Below, piece by piece: positions 1 to 8,986 of a DNA stretch of 64,000 nt. Below the pieces are notes generated by a model, which saw nothing but the letters and a program-made list of their open reading frames with translations, did not search any database and was not told where the DNA came from. Each line of letters begins with the position of its first letter. Position 1 is the stretch's first letter. The position numbers and the translations under genes were made by a program. The stretch covers positions 24,421-88,420 of the forward strand of contig NZ_AQVE01000017.1 of NCBI RefSeq assembly GCF_000371925.1, in the 5' to 3' direction. This stretch comes from Thiolinea disciformis DSM 14473. GTDB taxonomy: Bacteria; Pseudomonadota; Gammaproteobacteria; Thiotrichales; Thiotrichaceae.

Positions 1-898
1 CAATGGCATTATCACAATGGCGCTCCATGCGTAAGCCCACGGTTTCAATCCCTTGTAGGATTAGGAAGGCGTTGAAAGGTGAAAGCGCAGAGCCAGTATT
101 GCGCAAAGGCACCGTACGCGCCCGACCGATATAAGCCGCAGCGCCAAAGGCTTCAGTATAAACTACACCATGGTAAGACGGTTCAGGCTTATTCAACAGT
201 GGGTAGCGGTCTTTGTGTTGCGCCCAAGGGAATTTTCCTGAGTCGACAATAATACCCCCCAGTGAATTACCATGCCCTGCCAAGTATTTAGTAAGTGCGT
301 GCACTACAATGTCCACACCATACGCAATGGGTGTGCACAGAATAGGAGTCGCTACGGTATTATCCACAATCACAGCGACACCGTGCTTATGTGCCATGGT
401 AGAAATGGCTTCTAAGTCGGCAATATTGCCTGCTGGATTGCCGATGGTTTCGCAGAAAACGGCCTTGGTGTTGTCATCGATTAGTTTTTCTAAGTCAGCG
501 GCATTGTCGCTCGCCGCAAAACGTACTTGAATCCCTAAACTGGGTAGCATATGCGCAAACAGGGTGTAGGTGCCACCGTATAACTGAGGGGTGGCCACAA
601 TATTGTCGCCCGCTTGCGCCAGCGTCAGAATCGCATAATTGATGGCTGCCATGCCCGAACTTACTGCTAAAGCAGCTAAGCCTCCCTCGAGTTCCGCTAC
701 CCGTTTTTCTAAGACATCATTGGTCGGATTCATCAGGCGTGTATAGATATTGCCCGGTACGGCGAGATCAAATAAATCTGCCCCATGTTGTGCATTATCG
801 AACTCATAGGCGACCGTTTGATAAATCGGAACAGCAACTGATTTGGTTGTAGGATCAGTGACATAGCCGCCGTGAATAGAAATCGTGTCTTTATGCAT
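1..898 (-). CDS. metY: O-acetylhomoserine sulfhydrylase (partial, runs off left edge)
   Basis: PLP-dependent Cys/Met-metabolism enzyme that makes homocysteine from O-acetylhomoserine and sulfide in the cytoplasm. My reading of the minus strand gives about 299 codons from ATG at 898, beginning MHKDTISIHGGYVTDPTTKS, the standard N-terminus of this family. Further in are the SSGMAAI segment, the VDNT stretch and ALTKYL, whose Lys204 should be the PLP-binding residue. The family is about 425-430 aa, so the C-terminal third lies outside the window. The start is set by a strong GAGGAG Shine-Dalgarno 8-9 nt upstream. A cystathionine gamma-synthase is less likely because the opening motif and spacing fit the OAH sulfhydrylases better. 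Confidence 0.9.
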   Translation of the reverse strand, partial: MHKDTISIHGGYVTDPTTKSVAVPIYQTVAYEFDNAQHGADLFDLAVPGNIYTRLMNPTNDVLEKRVAELEGGLAALAVSSGMAAINYAILTLAQAGDNIVATPQLYGGTYTLFAHMLPSLGIQVRFAASDNAADLEKLIDDNTKAVFCETIGNPAGNIADLEAISTMAHKHGVAVIVDNTVATPILCTPIAYGVDIVVHALTKYLAGHGNSLGGIIVDSGKFPWAQHKDRYPLLNKPEPSYHGVVYTEAFGAAAYIGRARTVPLRNTGSALSPFNAFLILQGIETVGLRMERHCDNAI

Positions 899-930
899 AA
901 TTTGACTCCTCAAGAAAAGGAGCAGATATA

Positions 931-946
931 TCATAAGCCCTTATGA
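931..946. promoter_or_regulatory. Palindrome in the metY leader, possible operator
   Basis: TCATAAG-CC-CTTATGA is a perfect 7-bp inverted repeat with a 2-nt centre, 33 bp upstream of the metY start. On the minus strand it contains TATGAT, which could serve as a -10 box, so a bound regulator would block transcription. It does not match the MetJ box (AGACGTCT) or an obvious MetR site. The role is inferred from position only. Confidence 0.35.
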
Positions 947-1131
947 TTGTGCATGTTGAGCAAGAGATTTCTTATAGAATTTATTGTGATATGTGGTGCG
1001 ACTTTAGTGATTTACTCCTCATCTAGGTAGCTGTAGCAGGCGCGAGTAAGTCGTTCTACACTTAGTCACAACTTTTGTCACAAAGACATGAGCCGGTTAG
1101 CCAACAAGGTTTCTGCCATTAGCGAGTCATC

Positions 1132-2058
1132 ATGAAATTAAACCCCTTGGATCAAGTACCAGCGACTCCCGTGATTTTCCTATTTTGTATTATATTTTTT
1201 ATTCTGATGCCTGGTTTGTTTATGTTAATCACTAAACCAGTGAGCATCGCTGATGGCATTGCCCTAGGGGACGCTACTTTTAATAAAGAAAATCTTTTAA
1301 TAGCCGGTTCTTATATATTACTAGGGCTTGGGCTATGGGGTATTGCTGGAAAATATCGTCCTGAACTAGAAGATATTATTGCAGTGTTGCCAAGTACGGC
1401 AGAGATAAAACGTTATCTTTGGCTGGGTGTAGGGATGGTTATTTCGGCGATGGGCTTTGTTTATCTATTTTATTATCCACTCTCTTTTATTTTTCCTGAT
1501 TTTGTAGAGTCTTGGTATCTTGATACACCCAATGTTTTATTTTGGGATGAATCCAGTTGGTATCTATCAGGTAATCTTGCGACTCTTGTATCGGCTGTCA
1601 TTTTAGCGCCGGTGATTGAAGAATATTTATTTCGCGGATTTCTATTAAACCGTTTTAGTTTATTGATAGGCGTACCTTGGGCTATTATTATTTCCTCCGC
1701 GTTATTTGCGATTCTGCATACCGATATAGTGGGCGCGTTTATTTTTGCGGTATTGATGTGCTTTATTTATATGCAGACCCGCTCTTTAGTGGGCCCGATT
1801 CTAGTGCATTTTTCAAACAATCTTTTTGCATCCGTTCTTGAATTCATCGATTTGCAATGGATTTCGGGTTTTGAAGAAACGACGGTAGCAGATTTTCAAG
1901 CCTTGTGGTGGTTAGGCTTAGTGTGTTTAATAGTGGGCAGCCTGTGGTTATGGCAGTTTGCTAAACAGTATTTAAAGCCAGCTTCTGAGATTATCGCCTT
2001 TCATGAAAAAGGTTTTAAAGCCACTATTGATGTCAGAGACGATCAATTAGTGGGATAA
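1132..2058 (+). CDS. CPBP (CAAX-like) intramembrane metalloprotease
   Basis: A 308-aa polytopic inner-membrane protein with about eight hydrophobic segments. It carries all three conserved family motifs: Glu163-Glu164 with Arg168 in EEYLFRG, His196 in FAILHTD, and His227 to Asn231 in HFSNN. These form the metal site of the Rce1/CAAX-type glutamic intramembrane proteases. Bacterial members act in peptide or bacteriocin processing and immunity, or have no known substrate; no peptide gene lies nearby, so the substrate is unknown. ATG at 1132 is preceded only by a weak GCGAG. Its 3' end overlaps the convergent YihY-type gene by 16 bp. Confidence 0.88.
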   Translation: MKLNPLDQVPATPVIFLFCIIFFILMPGLFMLITKPVSIADGIALGDATFNKENLLIAGSYILLGLGLWGIAGKYRPELEDIIAVLPSTAEIKRYLWLGVGMVISAMGFVYLFYYPLSFIFPDFVESWYLDTPNVLFWDESSWYLSGNLATLVSAVILAPVIEEYLFRGFLLNRFSLLIGVPWAIIISSALFAILHTDIVGAFIFAVLMCFIYMQTRSLVGPILVHFSNNLFASVLEFIDLQWISGFEETTVADFQALWWLGLVCLIVGSLWLWQFAKQYLKPASEIIAFHEKGFKATIDVRDDQLVG

Positions 2059-3377
2059 TCAGGCAAGGTAGGCGCTTGAGTTTGGTGGCTTAGCGCCTGT
2101 TTAGCGCTTAATAGTTGTTGCACAGTTTGTTGTTGATTGGCGACTAATTCCTGAAGCCATTCTTTTTCTAGGCCAGCTTGTTTAATCAGTTGTGTGGCCT
2201 GTTTTTGTTGCGCATAGTCGCCTTGCCAAAAGAAGCGGCGCAAGTCTGCTACCGTGAGTTGTGCGGGTGAAATACGCATCAGGTAATGGGCCGGATCTTG
2301 GTCATCACGGCTTAATACCCCATAACTAATTAAGTCATTTAGACTGTCTTCAACGAGCATTACCGGCACAGGTAAGGTCAGGCATAAGTCATCTAAAGTC
2401 GCAGGGGCTTGACCAGTGAGGAAGCGCTGTGCAATGTCGCGCACTAATACCGCCGCCAAGATTTCGCGCGTTTGGAGACTGGTTTGCGTGGGTTGGCCAG
2501 CCAGCTGTAAAGCGCCCGGATATTGTAAATAATAGGTGAGACGCGCTCCAATTAAGACAATCATCCACCCCACATAAAGCCAGAGCATAAACAAAAATAG
2601 GCTGGCAAAAATCGAATAAATAGCAATCTGTTGTCCTGAACCTACTACAAAGCTAGAAAAGACTTTTGCGGCAAATTGCCAGCATAAAGCGCCCACGATG
2701 GCACCACTGAGGGCTGCGGAGAACTTAACATGGGTATTGGGCATGAATAAGTATAAAAAGGTGAATGCTATGACCGTGGTAAAAAAGGGCATATAGCGTA
2801 GTAAGAAACTGATGGCTTGCCCAAACGGTTCGTGGCGCGTCATGTTTTGTATGGCGTGCAGATCATTAATCGAATGCCACAGACCAAACATGGATACCAA
2901 AAAGACAGGGCCAATCAGAACAACACTTAAGTAATCACGTATTTGAGTCAACATATTGCGTGGTTTATGTACCCGCCACACATCATTAAACGCTACTTCA
3001 ACCGACTGCATTAAGGTAAGTACGGTATAAAATAAGGTCAGCAAGCCTGCTGTACCTAGGACGCCTACTTGCACATTATCCACAAAACTTAATATCTGCT
3101 GAGTAAAGGGATTAGCCATGCTACCTAGCGGTGACATGAAGTTATAGATGAGTGGCTCTAGCTGTTTATGTACCCCGAAACTTTTTAAGATCGAAAAACT
3201 TAAGGCCAGTAGGGGAACCATGGATAATAAGGTCGAATAGCTCAATCCTTTCGCGTGACGCCACGTGGGGCCTTGCATCAGCTCATGATAAAGCGCTGCT
3301 GGTAATAAGCGGATATACGAGAGCAAACTAGCGAGCGGAGTGTTAGCGGCCACGGGTAATAACTCATCAAAAAACAC
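2043..3377 (-). CDS. YihY/UPF0761 family inner-membrane protein (BrkB-like)
   Basis: A 444-aa membrane protein with the YihY signature GLSYSTLLSMVPLLALSF at about residues 45-62 and roughly six transmembrane segments to about residue 285, then a soluble C-terminal region of about 150 aa resembling a winged helix, as in longer gammaproteobacterial members. The family was once misnamed RNase BN; the biochemical role is unknown. The start at 3377 is GTG with no clear Shine-Dalgarno, and an 8-bp inverted repeat spans it. A somewhat shorter N-terminus is possible. It lies 44 bp downstream of the DUF1269 gene on the same strand and may be co-transcribed with it. Confidence 0.82.
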   Translation of the reverse strand: MFFDELLPVAANTPLASLLSYIRLLPAALYHELMQGPTWRHAKGLSYSTLLSMVPLLALSFSILKSFGVHKQLEPLIYNFMSPLGSMANPFTQQILSFVDNVQVGVLGTAGLLTLFYTVLTLMQSVEVAFNDVWRVHKPRNMLTQIRDYLSVVLIGPVFLVSMFGLWHSINDLHAIQNMTRHEPFGQAISFLLRYMPFFTTVIAFTFLYLFMPNTHVKFSAALSGAIVGALCWQFAAKVFSSFVVGSGQQIAIYSIFASLFLFMLWLYVGWMIVLIGARLTYYLQYPGALQLAGQPTQTSLQTREILAAVLVRDIAQRFLTGQAPATLDDLCLTLPVPVMLVEDSLNDLISYGVLSRDDQDPAHYLMRISPAQLTVADLRRFFWQGDYAQQKQATQLIKQAGLEKEWLQELVANQQQTVQQLLSAKQALSHQTQAPTLPDYPTN

Positions 3378-3405
3378 AGACCAGCATAATAGACTGTGTC
3401 TGTGT
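3374..3405 (-). repeat. Inverted repeat spanning the start codon of the YihY-type gene
   Basis: ACACAGAC (3374-3381) and GTCTGTGT (3398-3405) form a perfect 8-bp stem with a 16-nt loop. In the minus-strand transcript it follows the DUF1269 stop by 16 nt and includes the GTG start of the next gene. It could be a weak terminator or a translation-masking hairpin; no T run follows it. Confidence 0.4.
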
Positions 3406-3421
3406 AGGGAAAAGAAAAGGA

Positions 3422-4000
3422 TTAGTTATTCGGTAGTGGCGGTGGTGTCATCGATTGGTTGGAAGCGGCTTTTTCTTGGGCGGCTTGTTGTTGCAATTCT
3501 TGTTGTACTGAAGGACTGGATAACACTTCGCGCAATTGCTCTTCTTTATCTTTAGCTAAAGACGTTTTCAGGATAGTACCGTGCAAGCCAGTAGCTCTTA
3601 AACCGTCTAACACTTTATCGTCTGTAGCGGAGCGCACTAAAACAAATAAGACCGAGCTTCCGGGGGTGATGGATTGGCTTAAATCTTTCATGAAATTATC
3701 ATTGATGCCCACATCCGTTAAGGCGCCACTCAATGCGCCTGCGCCCGCGCCGACTGCGGCACCAAGCAATGGATTCAGAAATAACATGCCTACTAACATG
3801 CCCCAGAAGCCACCACCGGCTGCCCCTACCGCTGTCAGATTCATGGCTTGGTGTAATTTAATTTTATTTTGCGTATCTTTGGTAACCACAACCGCGTCTT
3901 CCAGTTGCAGTAAATAATTTTTTTGCATTTCATACAATTTCTCACGCATGGTAAATGCGCTTTTTTCATCACTAAACGCAACAGCAATCAGACTACTCAT
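3422..4000 (-). CDS. DUF1269 family membrane protein with glycine zipper
   Basis: A 192-aa protein. Residues 1-55 form a soluble alpha/beta part. A very Gly/Ala-rich hydrophobic hairpin follows at about 57-95 (GAAGGGFWGMLVGMLFLNPLLG, then GAGAGALSGALTD in two parts), and a second soluble part ends in a Gln/Ala-rich tail. This is the DUF1269 arrangement; such proteins often lie near stress or transport genes but have no defined activity. The glycine-zipper segment suggests membrane association. ATG at 4000 has a strong AAAAGGAGC ribosome site. Its only same-strand downstream neighbour is the YihY-type gene. Confidence 0.8.
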   Translation of the reverse strand: MSSLIAVAFSDEKSAFTMREKLYEMQKNYLLQLEDAVVVTKDTQNKIKLHQAMNLTAVGAAGGGFWGMLVGMLFLNPLLGAAVGAGAGALSGALTDVGINDNFMKDLSQSITPGSSVLFVLVRSATDDKVLDGLRATGLHGTILKTSLAKDKEEQLREVLSSPSVQQELQQQAAQEKAASNQSMTPPPLPNN

Positions 4001-4111
4001 GAGCGAAGCTCCTTTTGGGAATTTTTAATTAAAACACCTCAACCCACTCGCCAAGTGGATAAGCAATAGTGTTATAGACCAAATTATCACAAAACACCAT
4101 GTACCAAATCC

Positions 4112-5467
4112 TTAGCTTAGGTCAGCGCGAAAGTGGCGGCGTTCCAAGCCGTATTTGCGCATCTTATCTGACAAGGTTTTACGCGGAACATCCAAGGCTT
4201 CCATGACCTGCTTAATATTGCCGTTATAACGATTTAGGGCTTGCTCGATTAGCGCTTTCTCAAAATAAGCGACTTGGTTGGCTAAACTTAAGCCATCTGG
4301 CAATTCTTCGGCGTTCATTAAGGCTGCCATATCAAATTGGTAAGCCTCACCTAATAAGACATAACGTTCAGCAATATTGCGCAATTCCCGAATATTACCC
4401 GGCCAATCATGCCCTAGTAGGGTATGTAGTGACTTGGTCGTCAAAGGCGGTACTTCGGTTTCACAACGTGCCGCCGCAATTAAGACAAAATGCTGGAATA
4501 ATAAAGGAATATCTTCGCGCCGCGCTCGTAAAGGAGGCACTTCTAGGGTGACTACATTGAGGCGATAATATAAATCTTGGCGAAACTCCAGACGTTCGGC
4601 GGCGTCTTTGAGGTTGATTTTGCTGGCGGCAATTACGCGAATATCGAGCGGAATAAGATGATTCGAACCAAGGCGTTCGATTTTGCGCTCCTGTAGCACG
4701 CGTAATAAAGGCGCTTGGGTCAAAAGTGGCATACTTTCAATTTCATCTAAGAATAAAGTGCCACCATTAGCGTGTTCGAATTTACCCACACGCCGCGTTT
4801 TCGCACCATTAAAAGCGCCGGCTTCATGTCCGAATAATTCCGTTTCGAGTAGGTTTTCAGGGATTGCACCACAATTGATTGCCACATAATTACGATTGCG
4901 GCGCAAACTTTGTTCATGTAACGAGCGAGCTACCAGTTCTTTGCCGGTTCCGGTTTCGCCACAGACTAGAATATCGGTTTCCAAACGTGCCAAACGTGCA
5001 ATCATTTTGCGTAAGGCAATAATGCTAGGGGCTTGTCCAATAATACGTGGGCCAATACGTTTGTGGTCTTCTAGTTCGGATTTGAGGGTGCGATTTTCTA
5101 AGGTTAAACGGCGCTTTTCTAAGGCTCGTTTCACGCTATCTACCAATTGAGCCGCCGCAAAGGGTTTTTCTAATAAATCGTAAGCACCATCACGAATGGC
5201 ATGAACGGCGGTGGCAATGTCAGCATGACCACTAATCAGGATAACCGGTAAATCGCGATCCAGTTTTAATACCTGCTGCATTAGCTCCAAGCCATCCATG
5301 TGAGGCATACGAATATCTGTGACAAGTACACCGGAAAATTCTGCGGATAGATGATTTAATGCTTCTGGCGCACTGGCATAAGTTTGCACCTCAAACCCCG
5401 CCAACATTAAGGATTGTGCGGCTGAGTCACGCATGGCTTTTTCATCATCGACTAATATGACATACAT
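4112..5467 (-). CDS. dctD: Sigma-54-dependent response regulator, DctD-like
   Basis: A 451-aa three-domain activator: receiver (phospho-acceptor Asp51 in VTDIRMPHMDG), AAA+ domain with Walker A GETGTGKE at about 170-177 and Walker B LFLDEIES, and a C-terminal Fis-type helix-turn-helix (NRYNGNIKQVMEALDVPRKT in part). Closest family: DctD, which with DctB turns on C4-dicarboxylate uptake from sigma-54 promoters. The sigma-54 contact loop reads GAFNGA (Asn220) instead of GAFTGA, an unusual change at a functionally sensitive residue. ATG at 5467 has an AAGGAG site that overlaps the dctB stop, so the two are translationally coupled. No dicarboxylate transporter is visible in the window. Confidence 0.88.
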   Translation of the reverse strand: MYVILVDDEKAMRDSAAQSLMLAGFEVQTYASAPEALNHLSAEFSGVLVTDIRMPHMDGLELMQQVLKLDRDLPVILISGHADIATAVHAIRDGAYDLLEKPFAAAQLVDSVKRALEKRRLTLENRTLKSELEDHKRIGPRIIGQAPSIIALRKMIARLARLETDILVCGETGTGKELVARSLHEQSLRRNRNYVAINCGAIPENLLETELFGHEAGAFNGAKTRRVGKFEHANGGTLFLDEIESMPLLTQAPLLRVLQERKIERLGSNHLIPLDIRVIAASKINLKDAAERLEFRQDLYYRLNVVTLEVPPLRARREDIPLLFQHFVLIAAARCETEVPPLTTKSLHTLLGHDWPGNIRELRNIAERYVLLGEAYQFDMAALMNAEELPDGLSLANQVAYFEKALIEQALNRYNGNIKQVMEALDVPRKTLSDKMRKYGLERRHFRADLS

Positions 5468-5471
5468 TGGC

Positions 5472-7247
5472 TCACTCCTTAGGTGCTAAGGGTAAACATA
5501 AACAAAACACAGCGCCTCCTTCAGCACGATTGAAAGCTTGTAAGCTACCTTGCATATCCACGGCAAGGCGCTGAGAAATCGAAAGACCTAGCCCTAAACC
5601 ATGTCCTGCTTGTTTGGTCGTAAAGAACGGTTCAAATAAGTGGTTCATGTCATTTTCATCTAAACCCGTGCCATTATCCCAAATTTCCATACAGGCTTGA
5701 TCCTGTAAGCTTGTAATCTTTAAACCGATTTGCGGATCGGCACGTTCGTGAATGGCATCCAGTGCATTACTGAATAAATTAATGAGAATTTGCTCTAGCC
5801 ACACTAAATCAGCCCATACCGTCACTGCTTCAGCGAGTCTTTCTTGCTGTAATTCAACACCCGCACGTGCAAAGCGTGGCTGCATAATAACCAAGCTAGA
5901 ATCAATTGCCATGGCTAAAGAGCAACGCTCACGTTGTCCATGACTTTTGCGGGCAAAAGCTTTTAGTTGATGGGTAATAGTGGCCATCCGTTCCGTGAGA
6001 GCGGCAATTTCTTGCAAATTCGTTTGGGCAATGCTGATTTGTCCACGTTCCAGAAATTGGCGTGCATTATCAGCATAGGCGCGAATAGCCCCCAGTGGAT
6101 TATTGAGTTCGTGATTAATCGTGCTAGACATCTGTCCCAAGGCCGCCATTTTCGCGGCTTGTATGAGTCCTGTTTGGGCTTGTTCTAGGGCTTGGGTGCG
6201 CTCGGCCACTTTGGTTTCCAGTTCCGCCATAGCAGCTTGTTGATAGCATTGCCTTTGGGTACGGTATTTCCAAAAAGTAAATAGTAATAAGCCACTCAAA
6301 CCAGTCAGGGCGAGCGTGATCAGCAGGGCGATTTGCAGAGTTTGGGTAATGCTGCGCCAATCACTCAGCACATAAACATCCCAACCGGCTTCTTCCATAC
6401 GATGCTTAGCCATTAAATAATGCTGATTCTGACGTTCTACGCGATATAAATTGTCGTGTAAAAAGTTTCGTTTGAAATTTGCTAAGGGTTTTAAAGCAAA
6501 ACCAACGTAACGCTGGGTGTCGATAATAGCTTGCTGGCGTAATGGGCTTAAGGCTTCTAGGGTATGGAATAGTGTTTGGTAATCGCTGGCCATGAAGATA
6601 ATGCCATCGTCATCAGTCACCCAGAACTCAAAGCTTTGGTTTTGCCATAACTGCTCAATCGTATTAACGCTAATTTTCACAACCACAACCCCAAGAGGAT
6701 TCTGTTTCTCGTCTTGCACGGCGGAGGCAAAATAATAGCCGCGCTCATTGGACGTTGTACCCACTGCATAATAGCGCCCTAGTTGCCCGCTCATGGCTTG
6801 TTGGAAATAAGGCCGAAAGGCAAAATCGTTGCCGATAAAGCTCCATGTTTTATCCCAGTTACTGGAGGCTATCGTCATGCCATCCGCACGCATTAAATAA
6901 ATATCCATCGTGCCCGCTAACTGATTGGTGCGCGCGAGATAATGATTAATTTGGGAGCTAGAAAGCGCGTCTGGCGCTTGCTGTAAATGAGCTTTGATCT
7001 CCGTTTCTTGAGCGATCAGTACGGGCAGATAGCTATAACGTGCCAACGCGGCATCTAAACTCATCACTAGTCGGGCGAGCTGTGCTTGTGTGGTGGTTTC
7101 AAGCCGATTGAGACTAGCTTGGCGCACCGACCAAGCCACCAGAAGTGCAATGAGTAAGGCTATAATAATTGAAAGGCCGAGCACAGAAGCCGGTTTTAAA
7201 AGTACACGCGGCTTCCTAATATGAGCATTGCCCCCTAGAGCAATCAT
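5472..7247 (-). CDS. dctB: DctB-like sensor histidine kinase
   Basis: A 591-aa membrane kinase. An N-terminal TM helix (about 20-43) leads to a large periplasmic double-PDC sensor domain (about 44-300, with DIYLMRADGMTIASSNWD and YYFASAV typical of DctB), a second TM helix near 308-328, a cytoplasmic coiled coil, a dimerisation/phosphoacceptor helix with INHELNNPLGAIRAYADN, and an HATPase domain with DNGTGLDEND and GLGLGLSIS. This is the DctB plan for sensing C4-dicarboxylates. The start overlaps the fadD stop as ATGA and dctD follows after 4 bp, making a fadD-dctB-dctD operon. The actual ligand is inferred. Confidence 0.88.
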   Translation of the reverse strand: MIALGGNAHIRKPRVLLKPASVLGLSIIIALLIALLVAWSVRQASLNRLETTTQAQLARLVMSLDAALARYSYLPVLIAQETEIKAHLQQAPDALSSSQINHYLARTNQLAGTMDIYLMRADGMTIASSNWDKTWSFIGNDFAFRPYFQQAMSGQLGRYYAVGTTSNERGYYFASAVQDEKQNPLGVVVVKISVNTIEQLWQNQSFEFWVTDDDGIIFMASDYQTLFHTLEALSPLRQQAIIDTQRYVGFALKPLANFKRNFLHDNLYRVERQNQHYLMAKHRMEEAGWDVYVLSDWRSITQTLQIALLITLALTGLSGLLLFTFWKYRTQRQCYQQAAMAELETKVAERTQALEQAQTGLIQAAKMAALGQMSSTINHELNNPLGAIRAYADNARQFLERGQISIAQTNLQEIAALTERMATITHQLKAFARKSHGQRERCSLAMAIDSSLVIMQPRFARAGVELQQERLAEAVTVWADLVWLEQILINLFSNALDAIHERADPQIGLKITSLQDQACMEIWDNGTGLDENDMNHLFEPFFTTKQAGHGLGLGLSISQRLAVDMQGSLQAFNRAEGGAVFCLCLPLAPKE

Positions 7248-8917
7248 GCGTCCGGCTTTAAGTCTTTCAGCTCGCGTCGTAAAATTTTCCCGACATTGCT
7301 TTTAGGTAATTGTTTGACAAAGACAATATGGCGGGGACGTTTGTAGCCAGTAAGTTGCTGAGCGCACCAATCACGCAGTTCTTGCTCGGTGAGAGTAGGA
7401 TCACGTTTCACTACATAGGCTTTGACCGCTTCTCCGGCATTTTCATCTGGGATTCCAATGACACCCGCTTCCAAGACCTTGGGATTGGCGACTAAAACAT
7501 CTTCAATTTCATTCGGATAAACATTGAAGCCAGAAACCAGTACCATGTCCTTAATGCGGTCGACCAGTTTGACAAACCCTTGCTCATTAATAATCGCCAC
7601 ATCGCCCGTGCGCAACCAACCCTCTGCGTTCAGGACTTTGCTGGTTTCATCAGGACGCTGCCAATAACCTTTCATCACCTGAGGGCCACGTACCCACAGT
7701 TCACCCGTTTCGTTGATGCCTAGCTCTTCACCTGCGACATCGCGAATGGAAACTTCTGTGGATGAAATCGGCAAGCCAATCATGCCATTGTAGCCTTCAA
7801 TATCAAGCGGATTAATGCACACGGCGGGCGATGCTTCAGTGAGACCATAAGCCTCTAATAAAGTAACACCGGTTATGTTTTTCCATTTTTCCGCCACGCT
7901 GCGTTGTACCGCCATGCCACCGCCAAGCGTAACCTTTAAGCCCGAAAAATCAACCTGCTCGAAGCCCGGTGCATTGATTAGCGCATTGAATAAGGTGTTT
8001 ACCCCTGTGATGAAAGAGAATTTTTCTTTCTTGAGCTCTTTAATAAAGGCCGGAAAGTCGCGTGGATTAGTAATCAGTATGCTTTTCGCACCAATTTGAA
8101 TAGCAAATAAGGCATTCGCAGTCAGTGCAAACACATGGTACAACGGTAAGGCTGTAATAAAAACTTCATGGCCAGTCACTAAGTCACGATTGGTCCATGC
8201 TTCTGCTTGGAGCAAATTGGCAATCATATTGCGATGCGTAAGCATAGCGCCTTTGGCGACACCCGTTGTACCGCCTGTATATTGCAAGAAGGCAATATCT
8301 TCGTGCTGTATGGTGACAGGCTCTAGTTGATGGGCATGACCTTTGCTTAGCGCTTGTTTGAAATTAGTGGTCTGTGGCAATGAAAAAGCAGGAACCATTT
8401 TTTTAATATACTTGACCACAAAACTGACGAGCCAGCCTTTCGCACCTCCTAATAAATCACCAATTTGCGAGGTGATTACATGCTTAACGTTCGTATTCGG
8501 CAAGACATGCTGTAAGGTATGGGCGAAGTTTTCTAGGATTACTATGGCGACTGCACCCGAGTCTTTGAGTTGGTGTTGTAATTCGCGGTCGGTATACAGC
8601 GGATTAGTATTAACGACGATAAGCCCTGCTCGCAAAGCACCAAACATTGCAATCGGATATTGCAAAACATTTGGCATCATAATTGCGATCCGATCCCCTT
8701 GTTTTAGGCCGAGTTCATGGCGCAAATAAGCTGCAAAATCACGGGATAAGCTATTGAATTGGCGATAGGTTAATGTTTTCCCCAAATTGACGAGGGCAGG
8801 TCTGTCCGCATATTTCTCAGCATTCTGCTCAAATACATCGATTAGTGAGTTATAAACGTGAGTATCAATTTCAGCCGGAACATGCGCAGGATAGCGCTCA
8901 AGCCAAATTTTTTCCAT
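7244..8917 (-). CDS. fadD: Long-chain fatty acid-CoA ligase
   Basis: A 557-aa adenylate-forming enzyme that activates long-chain fatty acids to acyl-CoA via acyl-AMP at the membrane. The AMP/ATP signature YTGGTTGVAKG lies at 213-223, the LLEAYGLTEASP motif near 350, GWLRTGDVA near 440, and the C-terminal catalytic Lys in LPKSNVGKILRREL. Length and order match E. coli FadD. ATG at 8917 follows a strong GAGGAGGACACC site. It is the first gene of the fadD-dctB-dctD unit, with a 4-bp overlap to dctB. That coupling of fatty-acid activation to a dicarboxylate sensor is unusual. Confidence 0.93.
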   Translation of the reverse strand: MEKIWLERYPAHVPAEIDTHVYNSLIDVFEQNAEKYADRPALVNLGKTLTYRQFNSLSRDFAAYLRHELGLKQGDRIAIMMPNVLQYPIAMFGALRAGLIVVNTNPLYTDRELQHQLKDSGAVAIVILENFAHTLQHVLPNTNVKHVITSQIGDLLGGAKGWLVSFVVKYIKKMVPAFSLPQTTNFKQALSKGHAHQLEPVTIQHEDIAFLQYTGGTTGVAKGAMLTHRNMIANLLQAEAWTNRDLVTGHEVFITALPLYHVFALTANALFAIQIGAKSILITNPRDFPAFIKELKKEKFSFITGVNTLFNALINAPGFEQVDFSGLKVTLGGGMAVQRSVAEKWKNITGVTLLEAYGLTEASPAVCINPLDIEGYNGMIGLPISSTEVSIRDVAGEELGINETGELWVRGPQVMKGYWQRPDETSKVLNAEGWLRTGDVAIINEQGFVKLVDRIKDMVLVSGFNVYPNEIEDVLVANPKVLEAGVIGIPDENAGEAVKAYVVKRDPTLTEQELRDWCAQQLTGYKRPRHIVFVKQLPKSNVGKILRRELKDLKPDA

Positions 8918-8986
8918 GGTGTCCTCCTCATACTTATTATTGAATGGCGTGGTTTTATTCTACGGGGGGGAATCTGAAAGCACAAT

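Noticed and set aside
213..530. Plus-strand frame inside metY
   Set aside because: It is the shadow of the minus-strand metY frame, which has full family motifs.
899..1131. SAM or other riboswitch before metY
   Set aside because: I looked for a multi-stem aptamer with a terminator and found only a short palindrome.
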